A stretch of DNA of 64,000 nucleotides from Blepharisma japonicum (GCA_949751835.1 CATKHK010000061.1:62001-126000); one strand, 5' to 3'; shown: positions 1-12,357, counted from the first letter of the stretch. Notes: generated from the letters alone by a model not told the origin. Translations and numbers: made by a program.

Positions 1-483
1 AGGATTGACTGTCATTTTTACCTGCCCAGTCCCTGTTGTATTGGTAACAGCAAAAGTCATTTCAACCTTAAAAGTGGTCCCAACAGACCCTGAAGTAGGG
101 ACTACATAAGTATTTGAGATGCTTGCAGCTCCTCCTACTATTGTTGGACATGAGTTTAATAATTCACAAAAGTAAATGGGATCTGGGTTGGCCTTTTGGA
201 CATCTAAAATAAATGGGTTAAGTCCTGCCCCAGAACATAAATAAAGACAGATTTGGTATGTTAAGGAGTCTGCAAGGTCTTTGCATAAAATAGTGCAATT
301 TGAAGGGATTGTTGGACCTGTTACATTTTGGTATAACTGGCTTAAATTTTCATTGCCAAATGTCACGCATGTAGAGCACATGTCAACTCCTTTCAAATAT
401 TTGCTTAGTTTTAATTGAGTTACTGACTTTGAGGTTATTGCTGCCAATAACATAACTAAAGCTGCAAGTTTTATCAAAGACAT
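1..483 (-). CDS. secreted saposin-B-like cysteine-rich protein, 3' part cut by window edge
   Basis: The start is the ATG at 483-481; 161 codons are open to the window edge with no stop, so the C-terminus is missing. Residues 1-19 form a hydrophobic signal peptide (SLIKLAALVMLLAAIT). Eight cysteines follow at about residues 36, 39, 63, 67, 79, 83, 106 and 112. The spacing C-x2-C, C-x3-C, C-x3-C with hydrophobic helices between them, plus NPDPIYFCELLNSCP, resembles saposin-B/countin-type domains of secreted protist proteins. Such domains bind lipids or act extracellularly, so export or delivery to lysosomes is inferred. After the Cys region comes a Ser/Thr/Val-rich, probably beta-type segment. 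No intron or TGA codon was seen. The saposin assignment rests on the cysteine pattern only. Confidence 0.7.
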   Translation of the reverse strand, partial: MSLIKLAALVMLLAAITSKSVTQLKLSKYLKGVDMCSTCVTFGNENLSQLYQNVTGPTIPSNCTILCKDLADSLTYQICLYLCSGAGLNPFILDVQKANPDPIYFCELLNSCPTIVGGAASISNTYVVPTSGSVGTTFKVEMTFAVTNTTGTGQVKMTVNP

Positions 484-813
484 TTATTATAATTTAGTGC
501 TAAAATAAGGGAGAATTATAATTTTAGCTGAAATTATTATTCTTAGAGTCTAGAAATTCATAAAATTACATAAATTTTTATAATTTAAGATAAACCTTTA
601 AATAATGGCTAATAAAACTTAGATAAAGAAAGATTATATCAATTATCAATTACAAATTAAAGGTTTAAATATTTTAAAGCATAATCAACATAGTCTAAAT
701 ACTTCACCATTTTTCTATCTCCTTTATTCAATCCCTTATTATCTCTCTTGAGCAATTAGACCTATAATTATAAACATTTTATATTTATTATGTGTAAATT
801 TTCACTTATGCTT
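484..813. other. intergenic, AT-rich
   Basis: This gap lies between two minus-strand genes, upstream of the saposin-like gene and downstream of the TPR gene. It is AT-rich, has stops in all frames, and holds no recognisable RNA gene. Presumably it carries the promoter of the first gene and the 3' end of the second. Confidence 0.5.
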
Positions 814-3800
814 TTATGTAGGAGTCAAAGAACTTTTAAGTGGAGTCATTGATTTAATTTTTCTTGGATTGAGTTCTGTCGCTTCAAGCTCTGTCACATT
901 TGTAACATTCGCTGCTGTTTCTTCTTCTGACCCATCGCTTGGTTCGTTTTCCAAAGTAATAACTTCGTCTGTAAACTGTATTGATCCATGGACCCTATTG
1001 AGCCAAGGTGCTTCTAATTTTAGCTTGAGCTTTTCAACGCTCAGAAGTTGCTTTGCCTTTTCTTCCACTTCAAATTTCATTACCGGCACTTTAATTCTCG
1101 GCAATGATATTGAAGGTCTTATCTGGATTTTCGGCAAATTTTGAAACGGTAAATCAATTAAAGGAAATAATAGAGCAAATGGATTGCTGGTATTTAAAGG
1201 AAGGACAATAGACGGTTCATTGCTACTGAAATTACTATACAAAGATGGGTCGCATAATAAAGACTCGTTGAAATATTTCTCACTGGACTCTGTATTATTC
1301 AAAGACTTCTCTACAGCGCCTGCTAAAAATAGCATGCTTCCTCGATGCTGATTGTTAAGAATTTCAGATAAATCTTGAAAAATCAGCAAAGCGTGATTGG
1401 GGTTTAACTAAATTTGCTTTACACTAATATTACAAACTGCGATGTTATAGAGGACTTCACAATTCTCTTCTTCAATGGAGATTGCGTCTTCAGGAGGGAG
1501 ATTTTCGATGTTGTCGACTTGGATTGTGTCTAAAATCGTTTGGAACTCATAGATAGCTTGATCATATAGCTCAGAGTACATAAGAAAAACGCCTTTAAAA
1601 AGCCGTAAACTTTTATTATCAAATATTTCTCTCGTACCGTCTTCTAGTAACTCGGACATATAAGTGTTGGCTCTTTGGAAATTTGCTTTATCAAATGGCT
1701 TTTCAAGAAGCTCTTTTAGGTACTTTAATATGGTAATATCTTGTAGCAAGGATTTACTTGGCTTGAGATTTGATACTTTAATTAATTCATTGTAAGCTTC
1801 TTCTAAATTGTTGAGGATTATTTGGCACATTCCGATCTGGTAGCTTGTTTCATAGCTAAAGCTAAGACTATTCGCAAAATTAAAAGCATTTATTGCGTCT
1901 TGGACTGAGCCAATAATCATAAAAATATTTCCTGCTTGTATATGAGTTTGAGGATCATCATTATTTTCGTTAATATACTTTTGAAAATCTTCAAAAGCTT
2001 TATTAGAATCTCCACTGAGAAAGAGGCATCTAGCCCTGTAATAATATGCATCTTTAAAAGATTCATCTATTTGACAGCAAACAGAAAAGTCGTCAATAGC
2101 TTCTTTATAAAGCCCTAAGCTTGCATAGATCAACCCTCTTAAAAGGTAATGCTCAGCATCGTTATTTTCTGACTCTGAAATTGCGTTATTAACACTATCA
2201 AGCCCGGCAGATCAGTCTTTATTTAAATATTTTATTACTGCTCGATAATATAGAATCTCATAATCATGCTCACGGCCTTTTAGTGCTTTTTCTACAAGAT
2301 CATTAACCATCTTCAAAGTTTTCATATGATCAGTGTTCTCACTTTTTACATGGCAAAGCAGCAATGATGCATTTAAAATATAAGGGTCTGGATTTCTAGG
2401 AAATAACTTATGGGCCTTTTTAAATTGCTGAGCAGCCTGCTTAACATCATCTTCAATAATTAATTTCATTCCTAAGCAGAGACATTGATTGAACTTTGAA
2501 GGCTTGTCAAGCTTGGCAATTAAGCAGGATTTTCTGAAATCTTTTAAAGCTTTGTCATAATTTCTCTGCATAATGTACCCGTATGCTCGACAATTATAGC
2601 AGCTGCTCAAATACTCATTTATGACGCTGTCATTTCTCTTAATCAGCTTTGAAAATGATTTTATTCCTACTTCAAAATTTCGCTTTATCAGTTCTATTAC
2701 TGACTCTGCATAAATTCTTAAGCTTTTTTGGTTCTGATCTTCATCTTCTGAACTTATTCTTTTAAATGTATGCAATGCTCCGTAAAAATCTTTTTCCTTG
2801 ATCTTGATAGTGCCAAGGTGGAATATTGCCTGGCTTAAAAATGATCTCTCTTTATCAAATTTTATGCATTGCTCAAAACATAAGGTTGCGTCAGATATTT
2901 TGTTTATTTTTAGCATCATTAGTCCTTTTTCAAAGTTTGCTTCAGAGCTGTCAGGCTTTAATGAAAGAAAAAGGTCTATATCTTCAATAGATTCAGTAAA
3001 ATTGCCTATTGAATTATAAATTTTGGCTCTTTTTAAAGCTGCTTCTGGCGGACAATCTTCAAGGGCTAGAGCTTTTGTTAAAATCTTTATTGCAGATTCA
3101 TTGTCGCCGATTCCAGAAAAGCAATCTGCCATTCCGAGAAATGCTTGAGCTCTATCAAAATTTTGCTTCAAAGCTTGGGCAAAATCTTTCAAAGCTTTTT
3201 CATGTCTTCCTTGCTTCAAAAAAAGATAGCCTCTATCTATATAGCCTTCAGAGAACTTAGGAAATTTCAAAATTCCATTCGAAATTCACTTCAGAGCAGA
3301 ATTTATATCATTAAATGCTGCATAGCACTTGCTTAGTTCCAAATACGCATTTTTGGAATATTTCGGGTTCAACTTGAACATTGTAAGAAAATCTGAAATT
3401 GCAGACTCATATTCATGTAAATTTGCATGGCAAATAGCTTTATTATAAAGTGCAGCTACATTTTCATGATCAATCATGAGTATTTCTTTTAAATATTCTT
3501 TCGCCTTTAAGAACTCCTTATCCCTTATCGCATCTTTTGCAGTTTCAATCTGAGAATCAAAAGTGTTGAATAAATCTTCAACGACTTCTGATTTAAATTT
3601 TTGTTTTCTAGATCTAAAAGATTTCATTTCACATACAGAGCTATTATTTTGTCTCCGAAGAGAATTATTTCTAATTCTTGAAAGAGGTGAAACATCTTCA
3701 TAAGCTGCGAATGATTTGTTGATTTTTGGACTTGAATTTTTTCTTGACCGAATTGAATGAGAAGGACTGCGAGATTTTTTCCCTGAAGTTCTGACACGGA

Positions 3801-3864
3801 TTCTGTTGATTATTGGTATTAATGAGAGCTGTTGGCTATGTGGAGATGGGGTTTTAAGCAACAT
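814..3864 (-). CDS. large tetratricopeptide-repeat (TPR) protein, 1011 aa
   Basis: Four open segments join into one frame when TGA is read as Trp (after NSALK and after YLNKD) and one 15-nt intron is removed at 1408-1422 (GTAAAG...TTTAG, containing the in-frame TAG). That gives 1012 codons, ATG at 3864 and TAA at 814. Residues 1-95 are basic and Ser/Arg-rich (RSPSHSIRSRKNSSP) and probably disordered. From about residue 105 to 830 there are tandem degenerate 34-residue TPR helices, for example AKEYLKEILMIDHENVAALYNKAICHA and FDRAQAFLGMADCFSGIGD. The C-terminal about 180 residues lack TPRs and end acidic, then Lys/Pro/Thr-rich. TPR arrays are protein-protein scaffolds; in ciliates many serve cilia or chaperone complexes, but the partner cannot be told here. 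Confidence 0.88.
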
Positions 3865-4241
3865 ATTTTTTCTCTACTCAAATCTTATAAATAATTTTGG
3901 AGTGAGTGTATATATTTTAGAATTAATAGCAAATGCATATGAGAAAATCACCAAAAGAATCTTATAAAAGTTGTTTGTTAATAAGAGCATTTTTAGAGTT
4001 TAATATATCAAGAAAGCCAAGAAATTTTTGAATGAAAAGCCATTTTACCGATTTTAAAATTCAATGAATAATTCAAAGTTTACAATACTCTTATTTTGCT
4101 GTATACGGCAAGTATAAGAAATATATTTCATATCATCTATTGAAGTTAAGAAATAAGAGATTGTCTCAAAGAATTGGAAAATTATTAATAGAGCTATGAT
4201 GATCAGATTAATAATATATATATTTATATTATACCCAGAGT
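3865..4241. other. intergenic, AT-rich
   Basis: This region of about 377 bp is AT-rich, lies between two minus-strand genes and precedes the TPR gene ATG. No coding signal, tRNA or structured repeat was recognised. Confidence 0.5.
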
Positions 4242-5699
4242 TTACACATGACTAATTATAATTTTTTGGAATTCATTAAAATCAATTTCTCCATCCATAT
4301 TCTCGTCTACTTCGCCAATAATTGCAGCCCAAACTTTATTTTCTGAAGAAGCTTTTCCTTCTAGCATTCTCTTTACTTCTTGCGCAGAAATGGATTGATT
4401 TCCATCTTTATCAAATGCATCAAATGCAAGCTTCATATTTTCTGATGATTCCAAAATTTTCCTATCCATTGTCGCTTTTAAAAATTCAGAATAATCTATA
4501 AATCCACTGTGATCAGTATCGACCTCTGCCATAATTTTTTTTACTTCTTCATCAGCTGCTTCATCGCCCATAATTGTCATGAATTGGGTCATTAACTCTT
4601 CTCTGCTTAACTTTCCATCATGATTTGTATCGATGGCTTGAAAAATGTCACGTAACATTTTTATGTCTTTCAGAGAAATGCACTGAGTTGTTATAAAAGC
4701 ATCTATTGCATCTTTTAACTTACTTGAAGCGTGAAACTGCTGAAGACTTATTAGCGCTGACTGAATTAATTCAGGATCAAGAGATGATATTGAAGCATTT
4801 CTTGTCATTCAAGGATGAGCAAGCGCTTGAGAAGCTGATAATCTTATCGAAGCTGGGCACAATAATTCAGAAATCATATTTTTTCCTGCGTTAGAAATTG
4901 ATCTCCATATTTCTCCTTTAAAAGTAAATTTGCCTCTCTTTACACATTCAATGATTTCTTCATCATTTTTCCCATCAAAAGGAGGATGCCCACACAATAG
5001 AATATAAAGAATCACTCCACAGCTTCACATGTCACATTTCTCATTATATGTTCCAGAAAGAACTTCTGGAGAAATATAATATGTTGTCCCCAATGTTCCT
5101 TTTATTGATTGGCCTTTCACAAACCGTGTGCTTGCTCCAAAATCAATTAGTTTTATGTTAGAAATGTCACCCTCTTCCTCAAGCAAAATATTTTCTGGCT
5201 TTATATCTCTGTGAACAATCCCAGTTTCATGAAGATATAAAACTGCAGAAAATAACTGGCACATTATTTGTGCAGCTTGAAGCTCATTAAAGTTTTGCCT
5301 CTTAATAATTTCAGCAAATAATTCACCGCCTTTACAATTTTCCATTACAATATAAAATCTCATTGAATCTCCAAAAAATTCATATATTCTGATTATATTG
5401 GGGTGATCCAATATTTTAAGAGTGTCAAGTTCATTTATAAGGATTCTTTGTTTATCAGGCTCTACTGCTAGATCTTTTCGAAATATTTTAACAGCACGCT
5501 CAGCACCTGTTATTAAGTGAGAGCATAGCTTGACATCCCCAAAAGCCCCAGATCCTAATTTTTTGCCTAATTTATAAACATCTTGAAATCTGTGCTCATT
5601 TTCAACTAAAAAGATTGAAGGCTGAATTCTGAGATCAGCAACAGTAGAAATTCTCAATGCTTGAGAATTTGCTTCCTTTTTACTTGTTCCACAACCCAT
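4242..5699 (-). CDS. calcium-dependent protein kinase (CDPK), 485 aa
   Basis: A Ser/Thr kinase fused to a calmodulin-like domain, so Ca2+ activates the kinase directly. It begins MGCGTSKKE, a Gly2 myristoylation plus Cys3 palmitoylation signature implying membrane attachment. Kinase landmarks are LGSGAFGDV (P-loop), AERAVKIF (Lys), IVHRDIKPENILL (catalytic loop), KLIDFGAS (DFG) and YYISPEVL. Conserved tryptophans after EKCDM and after ALAHP are both TGA codons. The junction helix follows at about residues 300-350. Four canonical EF loops come next: DTNHDGKLSREE, DTDHSGFIDYSE, DKDGNQSISAQE and DENMDGEIDFNE. There is no intron; the stop is TAA. It is head to head with the calcineurin A gene across 307 bp. 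A second CDPK lies at 12358-13863. Confidence 0.95.
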
Positions 5700-6006
5700 T
5701 TATCTCAATAAAAAAAAGTATATATAATAGGATGCACTTTTGATAGCAAGAAGACTCGTGTAGGCTTAGAAATTATTATTTCTTCTAACTAGTAAATACT
5801 ATATATAAAAATGCTATAAAACTATTGCAAGATTGAATAAATGCAATTTGCAGATAATATGTCATGATGCAATTTACTCTTATATGCATCAAACTGGAAT
5901 ATAAAATATAATAGTTATGACTTGAAAATAAGATAATAATAGGTGCTTAATCATACACATTTTATTTTAAATTAAAGCACATAACCTTATTATAAAAACG
6001 CTTAAA
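5700..6006. promoter_or_regulatory. divergent promoter region between CDPK and calcineurin A
   Basis: 307 bp separate the two start codons of divergently transcribed genes. The region is AT-rich with no open frame, and has TATA-like stretches (for example ACTATATATAAA near 5800). It must hold both promoters, by position only; no specific element can be assigned. Confidence 0.45.
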
Positions 6007-7419
6007 ATGGAACCTCTTTTAAATCCTTTACATGACAGAATTGTATCGGATTTAGATCCTCCTCCGCACAGACCTCTAGAACGATCTCAATTATATCCAA
6101 GAGGTATTGCTTATCCTCCAGACTGAACTAAATTACGAAACCATTTAGCTTCAGAAGGAAGATTATCTAAGCAAGACTGTCTTTTATTAATAAGGCAAGC
6201 AACTGACACATTTAGAAGAGAAAGTAACGTTCTCGAGCTCAAAGAGCCAATTAATGTAATTGGTGATATTCACGGTCAATTTTATGATCTTTTACAGCTT
6301 CTTGAATCAGAAGGAGACTTTTCTCGCTTCAAACATCTTTTTCTAGGCGACTACGTCGATCGAGGCTATTTCTCAATAGAAGTTGTGCTGCTACTATACG
6401 CCCTCAAGCTAAATTTCAAGCAAAATGTATATCTCCTTCGCGGAAATCATGAATCAAGGCAAATTACAAGCCATTTCAACTTTAGAAGTGAATGTCTACA
6501 CAAATTTGATATAGAAATCTACAACGCATTCATGGAAAGCTTTGATGCTCTTCCAATCGCATGCATTGTTAACAATAAGTTTTTAGCTGTCCATGGAGGA
6601 TTGTCACCCGATCTTGTAAATATCCAAGATTTATCAAAATTCAATAGATTTACAGAGCCACCCAAAACAGGATTATTTTGCGATATCTTGTGGAGTGACC
6701 CTATTGATCATGAGCAAGGAGTTTGTCCTGAAATATATGCAGGAAATGGTGTAAGAGGTTGTGCTTATTATTTTGGGATAACTGCACTGAACTCTTTTTT
6801 GCAAAAATCCCGTCTTATTGCTGTTCTTAGAGCACATGAAGTCCAGAAAGAAGGATTTAAAATGCATAGATGGCATGGGGCTAATGAATTTCCTTCAGTT
6901 ATCACAATATTTTCAGCTCCGAATTATTGTGATGTTTATAACAACAAGGCTGCTATTTTGAAATTTGAAAATAATCAACTAAATATACAGCAGTTTAATT
7001 ATACAGCGCACCCTTATATTTTGCCCGATTTTATGCTGGGTTTTGAGTGGAGTTTGCCTTTTATAATTGAGAAAGTGATGGAAATAATGGAAAATGTTCT
7101 GAAAAATACTTGCGATTCTGAACCCTTGATAAAAAGAACTTCAATGGCAGGAGATAGGGTTAAGCAGTTTAAAGAGGACTTTAAGGATAACAGAGAAGAA
7201 GTCATGCGGGCTAAAGTAACAGCAGTTAACAAAATGATAAGAATTTTCAGAACTGTGAGAGAAGAACAAGAAGTTATTTTAAGGCTTAAAGGACTGTGCC
7301 CTGATAATAAAATTCCTGTTGGGCTTATTAGACAAGGAAGAGAAGCGATGCTGAGTGCAATTGACTCATTTTCGAAAGCGAAATCATATGATTTGATAAA
7401 TGAAAAAAGGCCAGATTAA
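6007..7419 (+). CDS. PPP3C: calcineurin A (Ca2+/calmodulin-dependent protein phosphatase catalytic subunit), 470 aa
   Basis: A metal-dependent Ser/Thr phosphatase (PP2B). The start is the ATG at 6007, with one TGA-coded Trp in the N-terminal PPDW motif; without this code the N-terminal 126 residues would be lost. Metal-site motifs are GDIHGQ (residues 86-91), GDYVDRG, RGNHES, then the histidine in AVHGGLSPD and FSAPNYCDVY. The segment FMLGFEWSLPFIIEKVMEI is the calcineurin-B-binding helix. Residues around 395-420 (VMRAKVTAVNKMIRIF) match the calmodulin-binding helix, and VREEQEVILRLKGL with following residues fits the autoinhibitory region. It is therefore full length, with both regulatory segments intact. 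No intron; TAA stop. It sits divergently beside a CDPK gene. Confidence 0.96.
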
Positions 7420-7640
7420 GTTCTCCTATCTTGAAAACAAATTTAATATAAAAATAACTAAAACATTCATTAATAATATTAGCTATATTACCTGCTTGAA
7501 TAAGATTTTCTAATAGAGATTAGATAAATATTAATGCAATTTTAAAGCATCTTAAAATAAAAAATCTGGGTATATATACGAATTATTTTGTTTAAATAGT
7601 TTTCATGATAATTTAAATTAATTAAATTATACAGAACTTA

Positions 7641-8465
7641 ATGATTTGTACACATAGCAAGAACTACCACAAAGGAATAAAATTTTGCACAATTTGCGGA
7701 GCATTTTTATCTTCATCTGAATCTAAAGCTATAAGAGAGCAAGAATTTCATTCAGAATTACATTTTTCCCCAAAAGATGTGCTGAATGAACTTCGCGATT
7801 TGCAAAGATTCAACAGATTTTCAATGTCTTCTCCTTATTTACTATATCGAAAAATTCTCATTGAATGGATATTTGAAATAGGAGAAAGCCTCAATGTCAA
7901 AGTTATAACTATCCATAGCGCAATATATATAATGGATAGTAGCTTATCAACAATTGATATTCCTGTAGTTCAATACCAAGGGGTTGCACTTATATCGCTT
8001 GTAATAGCATCAAAGTGTGAAGAATTAATAGATGATGCATTAGAAATTAAAGATATCGCAAGGTTTACAAAAATCCCATATAATCGGCTAAAACAAATAG
8101 AGCTGGAAGTTTTAGATAGCATCGATTGAAGAGCTCATAGAGCGACCCCTTTGCATTTTTTAGAGTTTTATTTATCAGTTGGATGCGTTTTTGATTCAGA
8201 TACTATTAAAACAAAAGATAAAAGTAAAGCTGTTAGAAATATGAGAAAATATAGTCAATTTTTTGCAGACTTATGCCTTCAAGAATCTAGTTTTTTAGTA
8301 TATTCAGCTGAAGAGTTGGCATTGAGCTTTATTGCTTCTGGTAGAAAAGTATTAAATATTGAGCCTTTGTGAAGTTCAGAGTTAATTGAACTCACCCAAG
8401 TGAATTTAAATTTAGAGTGCTGCCAAAAAATGTATTCGCTATATTCTCAGCAATTTCTAGGATAA
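7641..8465 (+). CDS. cyclin-box protein with an N-terminal zinc-knuckle-like motif, 274 aa
   Basis: ATG at 7641, TAA at 8463, with two TGA-coded Trp (LDSIDW and EPLW). Residues 3-19 carry C-x-H-x10-C-x2-C (CTHSKNYHKGIKFCTICG), which could bind zinc. The cyclin box follows from about residue 50: LLYRKILIEWIFEIGESLNV, then IHSAIYIMDSSLSTI, then YQGVALISLVIASKCEEL, matching helices 1-3 of cyclins. The second fold begins near ATPLHFLEFYL. The sequence ALEIKDIARFTKIPYNRLKQIELEVLDSIDWRAHRATPLHFL follows the A/B-type cyclin arrangement, here cited only in part order. Role: presumably activates a cyclin-dependent kinase. No destruction box was recognised. The subtype (A/B-like or other) is uncertain. 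Confidence 0.85.
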
Positions 8466-8652
8466 TGTGAATACTCGAAATATGCTAAATTAATTTTAAT
8501 TATTTTATTAATTTTTGCTTTAGGAATCAATATTTTATTACCTTAATATTTTTAATTCATTTTAGATTCAGCATTATTTGCTATAATAGCTGAAATTATT
8601 CGGCATTTTAATTGCTTTACTCATTTCATTTATATAATTCATAAATAAAATA

Positions 8653-9498
8653 TTATATTGGTATTAAAGGCATTGCTTCTCTATTAGCTCTCAAATCTCT
8701 TTTGCAGTTTGGGCAATTGCTCTGTCTCATAAGCCACACATCAATGCATTGCAGATGAAATCTGTGTCCGCACGGCATGATTCTTACCTTTTCCCTCGCC
8801 CTAAAATCTTCCAGACACACTGTGCATTGATTAATATTTGCTTCAGGTGTTTTAATAGTTTCAACATTGAACCTCAAGATCGATCCTGGTGACAGTCCTT
8901 GCATGTGAGGACTGAGCCTTGGGGCTGGGTCATCTCCATATTGTTCTGTTAATCTTACATATTGCCCTCTTATGTCTCTATTTCTGAAATAAACCATTGC
9001 TGAAATCATAATAGAAGTCGTATAAGCAATTATCCATACATAAAAAATCATAAGCCATAATACAAAATACCAGCTTTGCTGCTGATCTTTAAAGCATCGT
9101 TGATTTGCATCTTCAGTTGACATTAAATCTGCATCTTTTGATTCAACTTCTGCATACCAAAATGTTCCTAAAAGTATCCAGCATAAGAAAAATGGATAGA
9201 GAATTCCTACAACAATGCATGATCTGAAGCCAGAATTGCTGGTAAATAGCTTAAAACATCATGGCTCATTCATTTCGTCAGCATCAGGATCTCCCAAAGC
9301 ATGAGCAAGTCTAAATAAGCCGAGAATCAAGCATGATATGAGAAGTCAAATGTGAATTGGCTTGGAACAGTATCTAAATGAAGCTTACTGGAAGTCGCTT
9401 CATGCAATCACCAGTTCAGCTCCTGCATAAAAAATAGCTAGTCCTATAAATACGTCGTTGCTGAGTGAATTTTACCATGATAATCGAATTGTGGGCAT
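8653..9498 (-). CDS. multi-pass membrane RING-H2 E3 ubiquitin ligase, 271 aa
   Basis: The gene is recovered only after removing two 15-nt introns, 9461-9475 (GTAAAATTCACTCAG) and 9374-9388 (GTAAGCTTCATTTAG), giving 272 codons from the ATG at 9498 (MPTIRLSC). TGA-coded Trp occurs in three places. Four hydrophobic segments are seen: VFIGLAIFYAGAELVIAW, IWLLISCLILGLFRLA, CIVVGILYPFFLCWILLG and WYFVLWLMIFYVWIIAYTTS. The C-terminal RING-H2 runs CTVCLEDF...MPCGHRFHLQCIDVW...CPNC, with the C3-H2-C3 ligand order. It probably ubiquitinates membrane or secretory-pathway substrates; the topology places the RING in the cytosol. Upstream in-frame sequence is open for another 30 codons but has no ATG, which fixes the start. 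Confidence 0.88.
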
Positions 9499-9646
9499 TT
9501 CGGCTTGGAATTTAATCGATAATAAAACTCATTTTAAGTTTCCGAATTCATTGCATAATGTATAATTAATTAAAAACAGTTTAACTTATGCGACCTACAA
9601 TATCAAGGTCAAGTAATATTATTGTTAAATGCAAAGAAAAACATCT

Positions 9647-12112
9647 TTAAGTCATTGACATTAAATATGAATCCTTTCCCTTTATTTTCATGAGCGAAAT
9701 CTTCCTTCGCTGCGATATTGGGCTTTTCTTTTTATTGTGCTCAAATTCATCTCTCATTGTTTGTAGCTTATCAATTGGAGAAAGTGATCTATCTCTATCA
9801 ATTTGAAGAATTCTCCTCTTTACTGAAGCATCTGCACAGTTATAAAATCTCATCCCTTTTTTCATGTTTAAACTTAGCTTATTTTGAGTCTCAAAGCAGC
9901 TGCTTAAATTATTTTCTTCGCTTTTTTTCTTTTCCAATATATCTGCAGAAAATTTTTCTCCGTAAAGAGTTTTTTTAATCTTCCTGATAACTTCTTGGGC
10001 TGAGAATTTATTATTCCTAAGTGCTAATGGAGGTGTTTTATTTGGCTTTATGATTCTTCTAATTCTACTAGGTGTTTCTTCTTCAAGCAAATGTGGTAAG
10101 CAAGTTGGCTGAGGGGTTGTGGAAAGTATTGATTCTCTTGCTGTGAATTGAGCTTGGAGCTGAATAAACTTTGGGATTTTTGGAGTTGTAGACCTACGCA
10201 TTGTCAATAACTTTGAGGGCCTTTCTTTGACTAGATTAGCATTAGAAACTCTTTGCAATAAATGCATCTTTGTTGCTGGAACAAACTCATTTTTGGATTC
10301 AGTATTATTTAAATCTTTGAGCCGCTTTTTTCAGCCACCAACTCCATTGGAGTGAATTTTTTTTACTTCTTTATTTAATATATTCACAAGATAATCAAGC
10401 GTTTCAGAATCAATTTGGCTTTTCCCCAATGGTTTATAATTCATCTTATTTTTATCAAAAGGCTGAGTTGATGACTTATCTTTATTGATTTCAGTATCAG
10501 AGAGTAAGCTTTCCGCATATATGCTTGATGACGAAATGCTATCAGAGCTATGGCTTTGACTGTCAATTGAATTATTTTTGCAAGGTTTGTGAAGGCTCTC
10601 ATCTTCATTAATACATTGCAGATCCCAACTTGAATTATACGAGTGATAGCCAGCTATATTTATTCCTTCAGAGTGGTGTATTTTGCTCTCTATTCCTTCA
10701 AAATTAAACTTCTTAATTGTTAGGATTTTTATTTTCTTTTCTCATGATTTGGCGTCGATTCCTTTCTTTTTAATAAATTTTTTCATACTTATTACAAGTT
10801 GTGTCCTGCTATTGCTCAACTCTACTACTAACAAGTGTATTTGAATTTTCTTTAAAATTGAAGCTTTCATGTGAAAAAGAGCATATAAAATATTGTTATG
10901 CATTCTACCATGAAGAGCTTGGGAAACTATAGTACTAGTTCTTCTTAATATGCTGAATCTATGAAAAGTATCATCGTTAAAGCTATCACTATCTCTGAGT
11001 TGATTTAACTTAGAATCTTTTATTATTCCTTTGATAACTTGAGTATTTTCATTCTGCTCAGATAGAATTTTCATTAAATCAGAGATTTTACTTCCATTAT
11101 TATATATTAATTTCAGCTTATCAAGAATGGTTCTTTTCCCAATGAGATAAGAGAATAGGTCCTTGACTGGAATTAACGACATTCGAGAGATTGTAAACTG
11201 GTTTCCAAAATTCAAAATGTAAGAGTTAAGCTTTGAGAGTTCTTCAACGCATCGATTGTAATTTTCAGTTATTTCTGCTAGAAATGATGAATATTGATCT
11301 TCGTTATATATTTTATCTTTCATATAGGGGTGAATATTACCTTTGTGGCTGTATGCCTCATGCTTCAAATAAGTTTGCTCAATTATAGTTTTTATGTGTT
11401 TTTCTGTATTTTCCAATATGATTTTTAAATAAAGTAGCACTTTTTGCATATTATTTGCATTCGCTAAAATCTGAGCATTGTAGTTAAATACTTCAGCTAT
11501 TAAATTGGGATTCTTTTTATATATTTTAGTATCTGTCATTTGAAGATTCAAGTGTATTTGCTCTAATTGCTGCGGTATTTTGCACTCATGCGAATTTATC
11601 GAATGAGAGAAAGTTATTTTCGGGATTTTTTTTGAATAGCAATCTTCTTCAGCCGATATATCTTCTTTTCAATTAAAATTATCAAAATTCACTCTAGTCT
11701 CTGAAATCATATCTTTGACAGCACTAATTAAACTAGCAGATTCTTCTGATATAAAATCATTGAGAAAAAAATAAATCTGGCTAATTTCAGTTTGACAAAT
11801 CCTTATGTGTTTTAAAGATTTTTCTATTTGATTATCTATTTCTCTTGTGAGAACAGAAAATATATCTAATATTTTAGAAGTTTTTATTTCGCAGTGGTCA
11901 ACTTTTGCTAGCGCTGCCTTAGATTGATTAATTACATCTTTACAATTTGTGGAAAATGTTATATCATTTTCAGCTATAGATACCAAGAATGTAAGTTCTT
12001 CAGCAAAATGCTGAATTTGGAGTAGAAAATCTTCGAATTCAAATGATAAGTAGTTTAAGATTTTAGCAAAGCTTGGGCATGCTCCTGGACTTTGAGGGTC
12101 ATCTTGCGACAT
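9647..12112 (-). CDS. unrecognised helical protein, 821 aa
   Basis: One uninterrupted frame of 822 codons when TGA is Trp (DNFNW, DAKSW, GVGGW); TAA stop. The N-terminal about 430 residues are predominantly helical with leucine/isoleucine heptads (for example LSFEFEDFLLQIQHFAEELTFL and SNARE- or dynein-tail-like bundles), suggesting a helical bundle. Residues about 440-620 are Ser/Asn-rich and acidic, probably disordered. The last about 200 residues are strongly basic (SPIDKLQTMRDEFEHNKKKS), with KERPSKLLTMRRSTTPK. There is no signal peptide or membrane segment. I do not recognise a family. A cytoskeleton-associated or scaffolding role would be a guess. Confidence 0.8.
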
Positions 12113-12357
12113 ATTTATAATTTAAACTATAAAGCAAGCTTAAGTTATTTAAGGCACAGTTATCTCTAGTATAGAGATGCATAATGATGCTTTGCATATT
12201 TATTATTTACTGATAGTATTTATAAAAATTCTTGATTTATTTTAACGATTCTTTTCTTAAATTATCGATTAAATTTATCTTTACCTTAACAGAAATAGGT
12301 TCTAACTGGATATGAGATTTATCCTTAAATTGTTTATATTTTTAAATACTCCTTATA

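Noticed and set aside
814-3864. Four separate genes or pseudogene pieces in the TPR region
   Set aside because: TGA as Trp and a single 15-nt intron join all of them in one frame.
8653-9123. Shorter RING protein starting MSTEDANQ
   Set aside because: Removal of two 15-nt introns extends the frame upstream by three membrane spans to a better ATG at 9498.
9500-9590. Additional N-terminal exon of the RING gene
   Set aside because: The frame is open to a TAA but has no ATG, and no 15/16-nt intron joins it to one.
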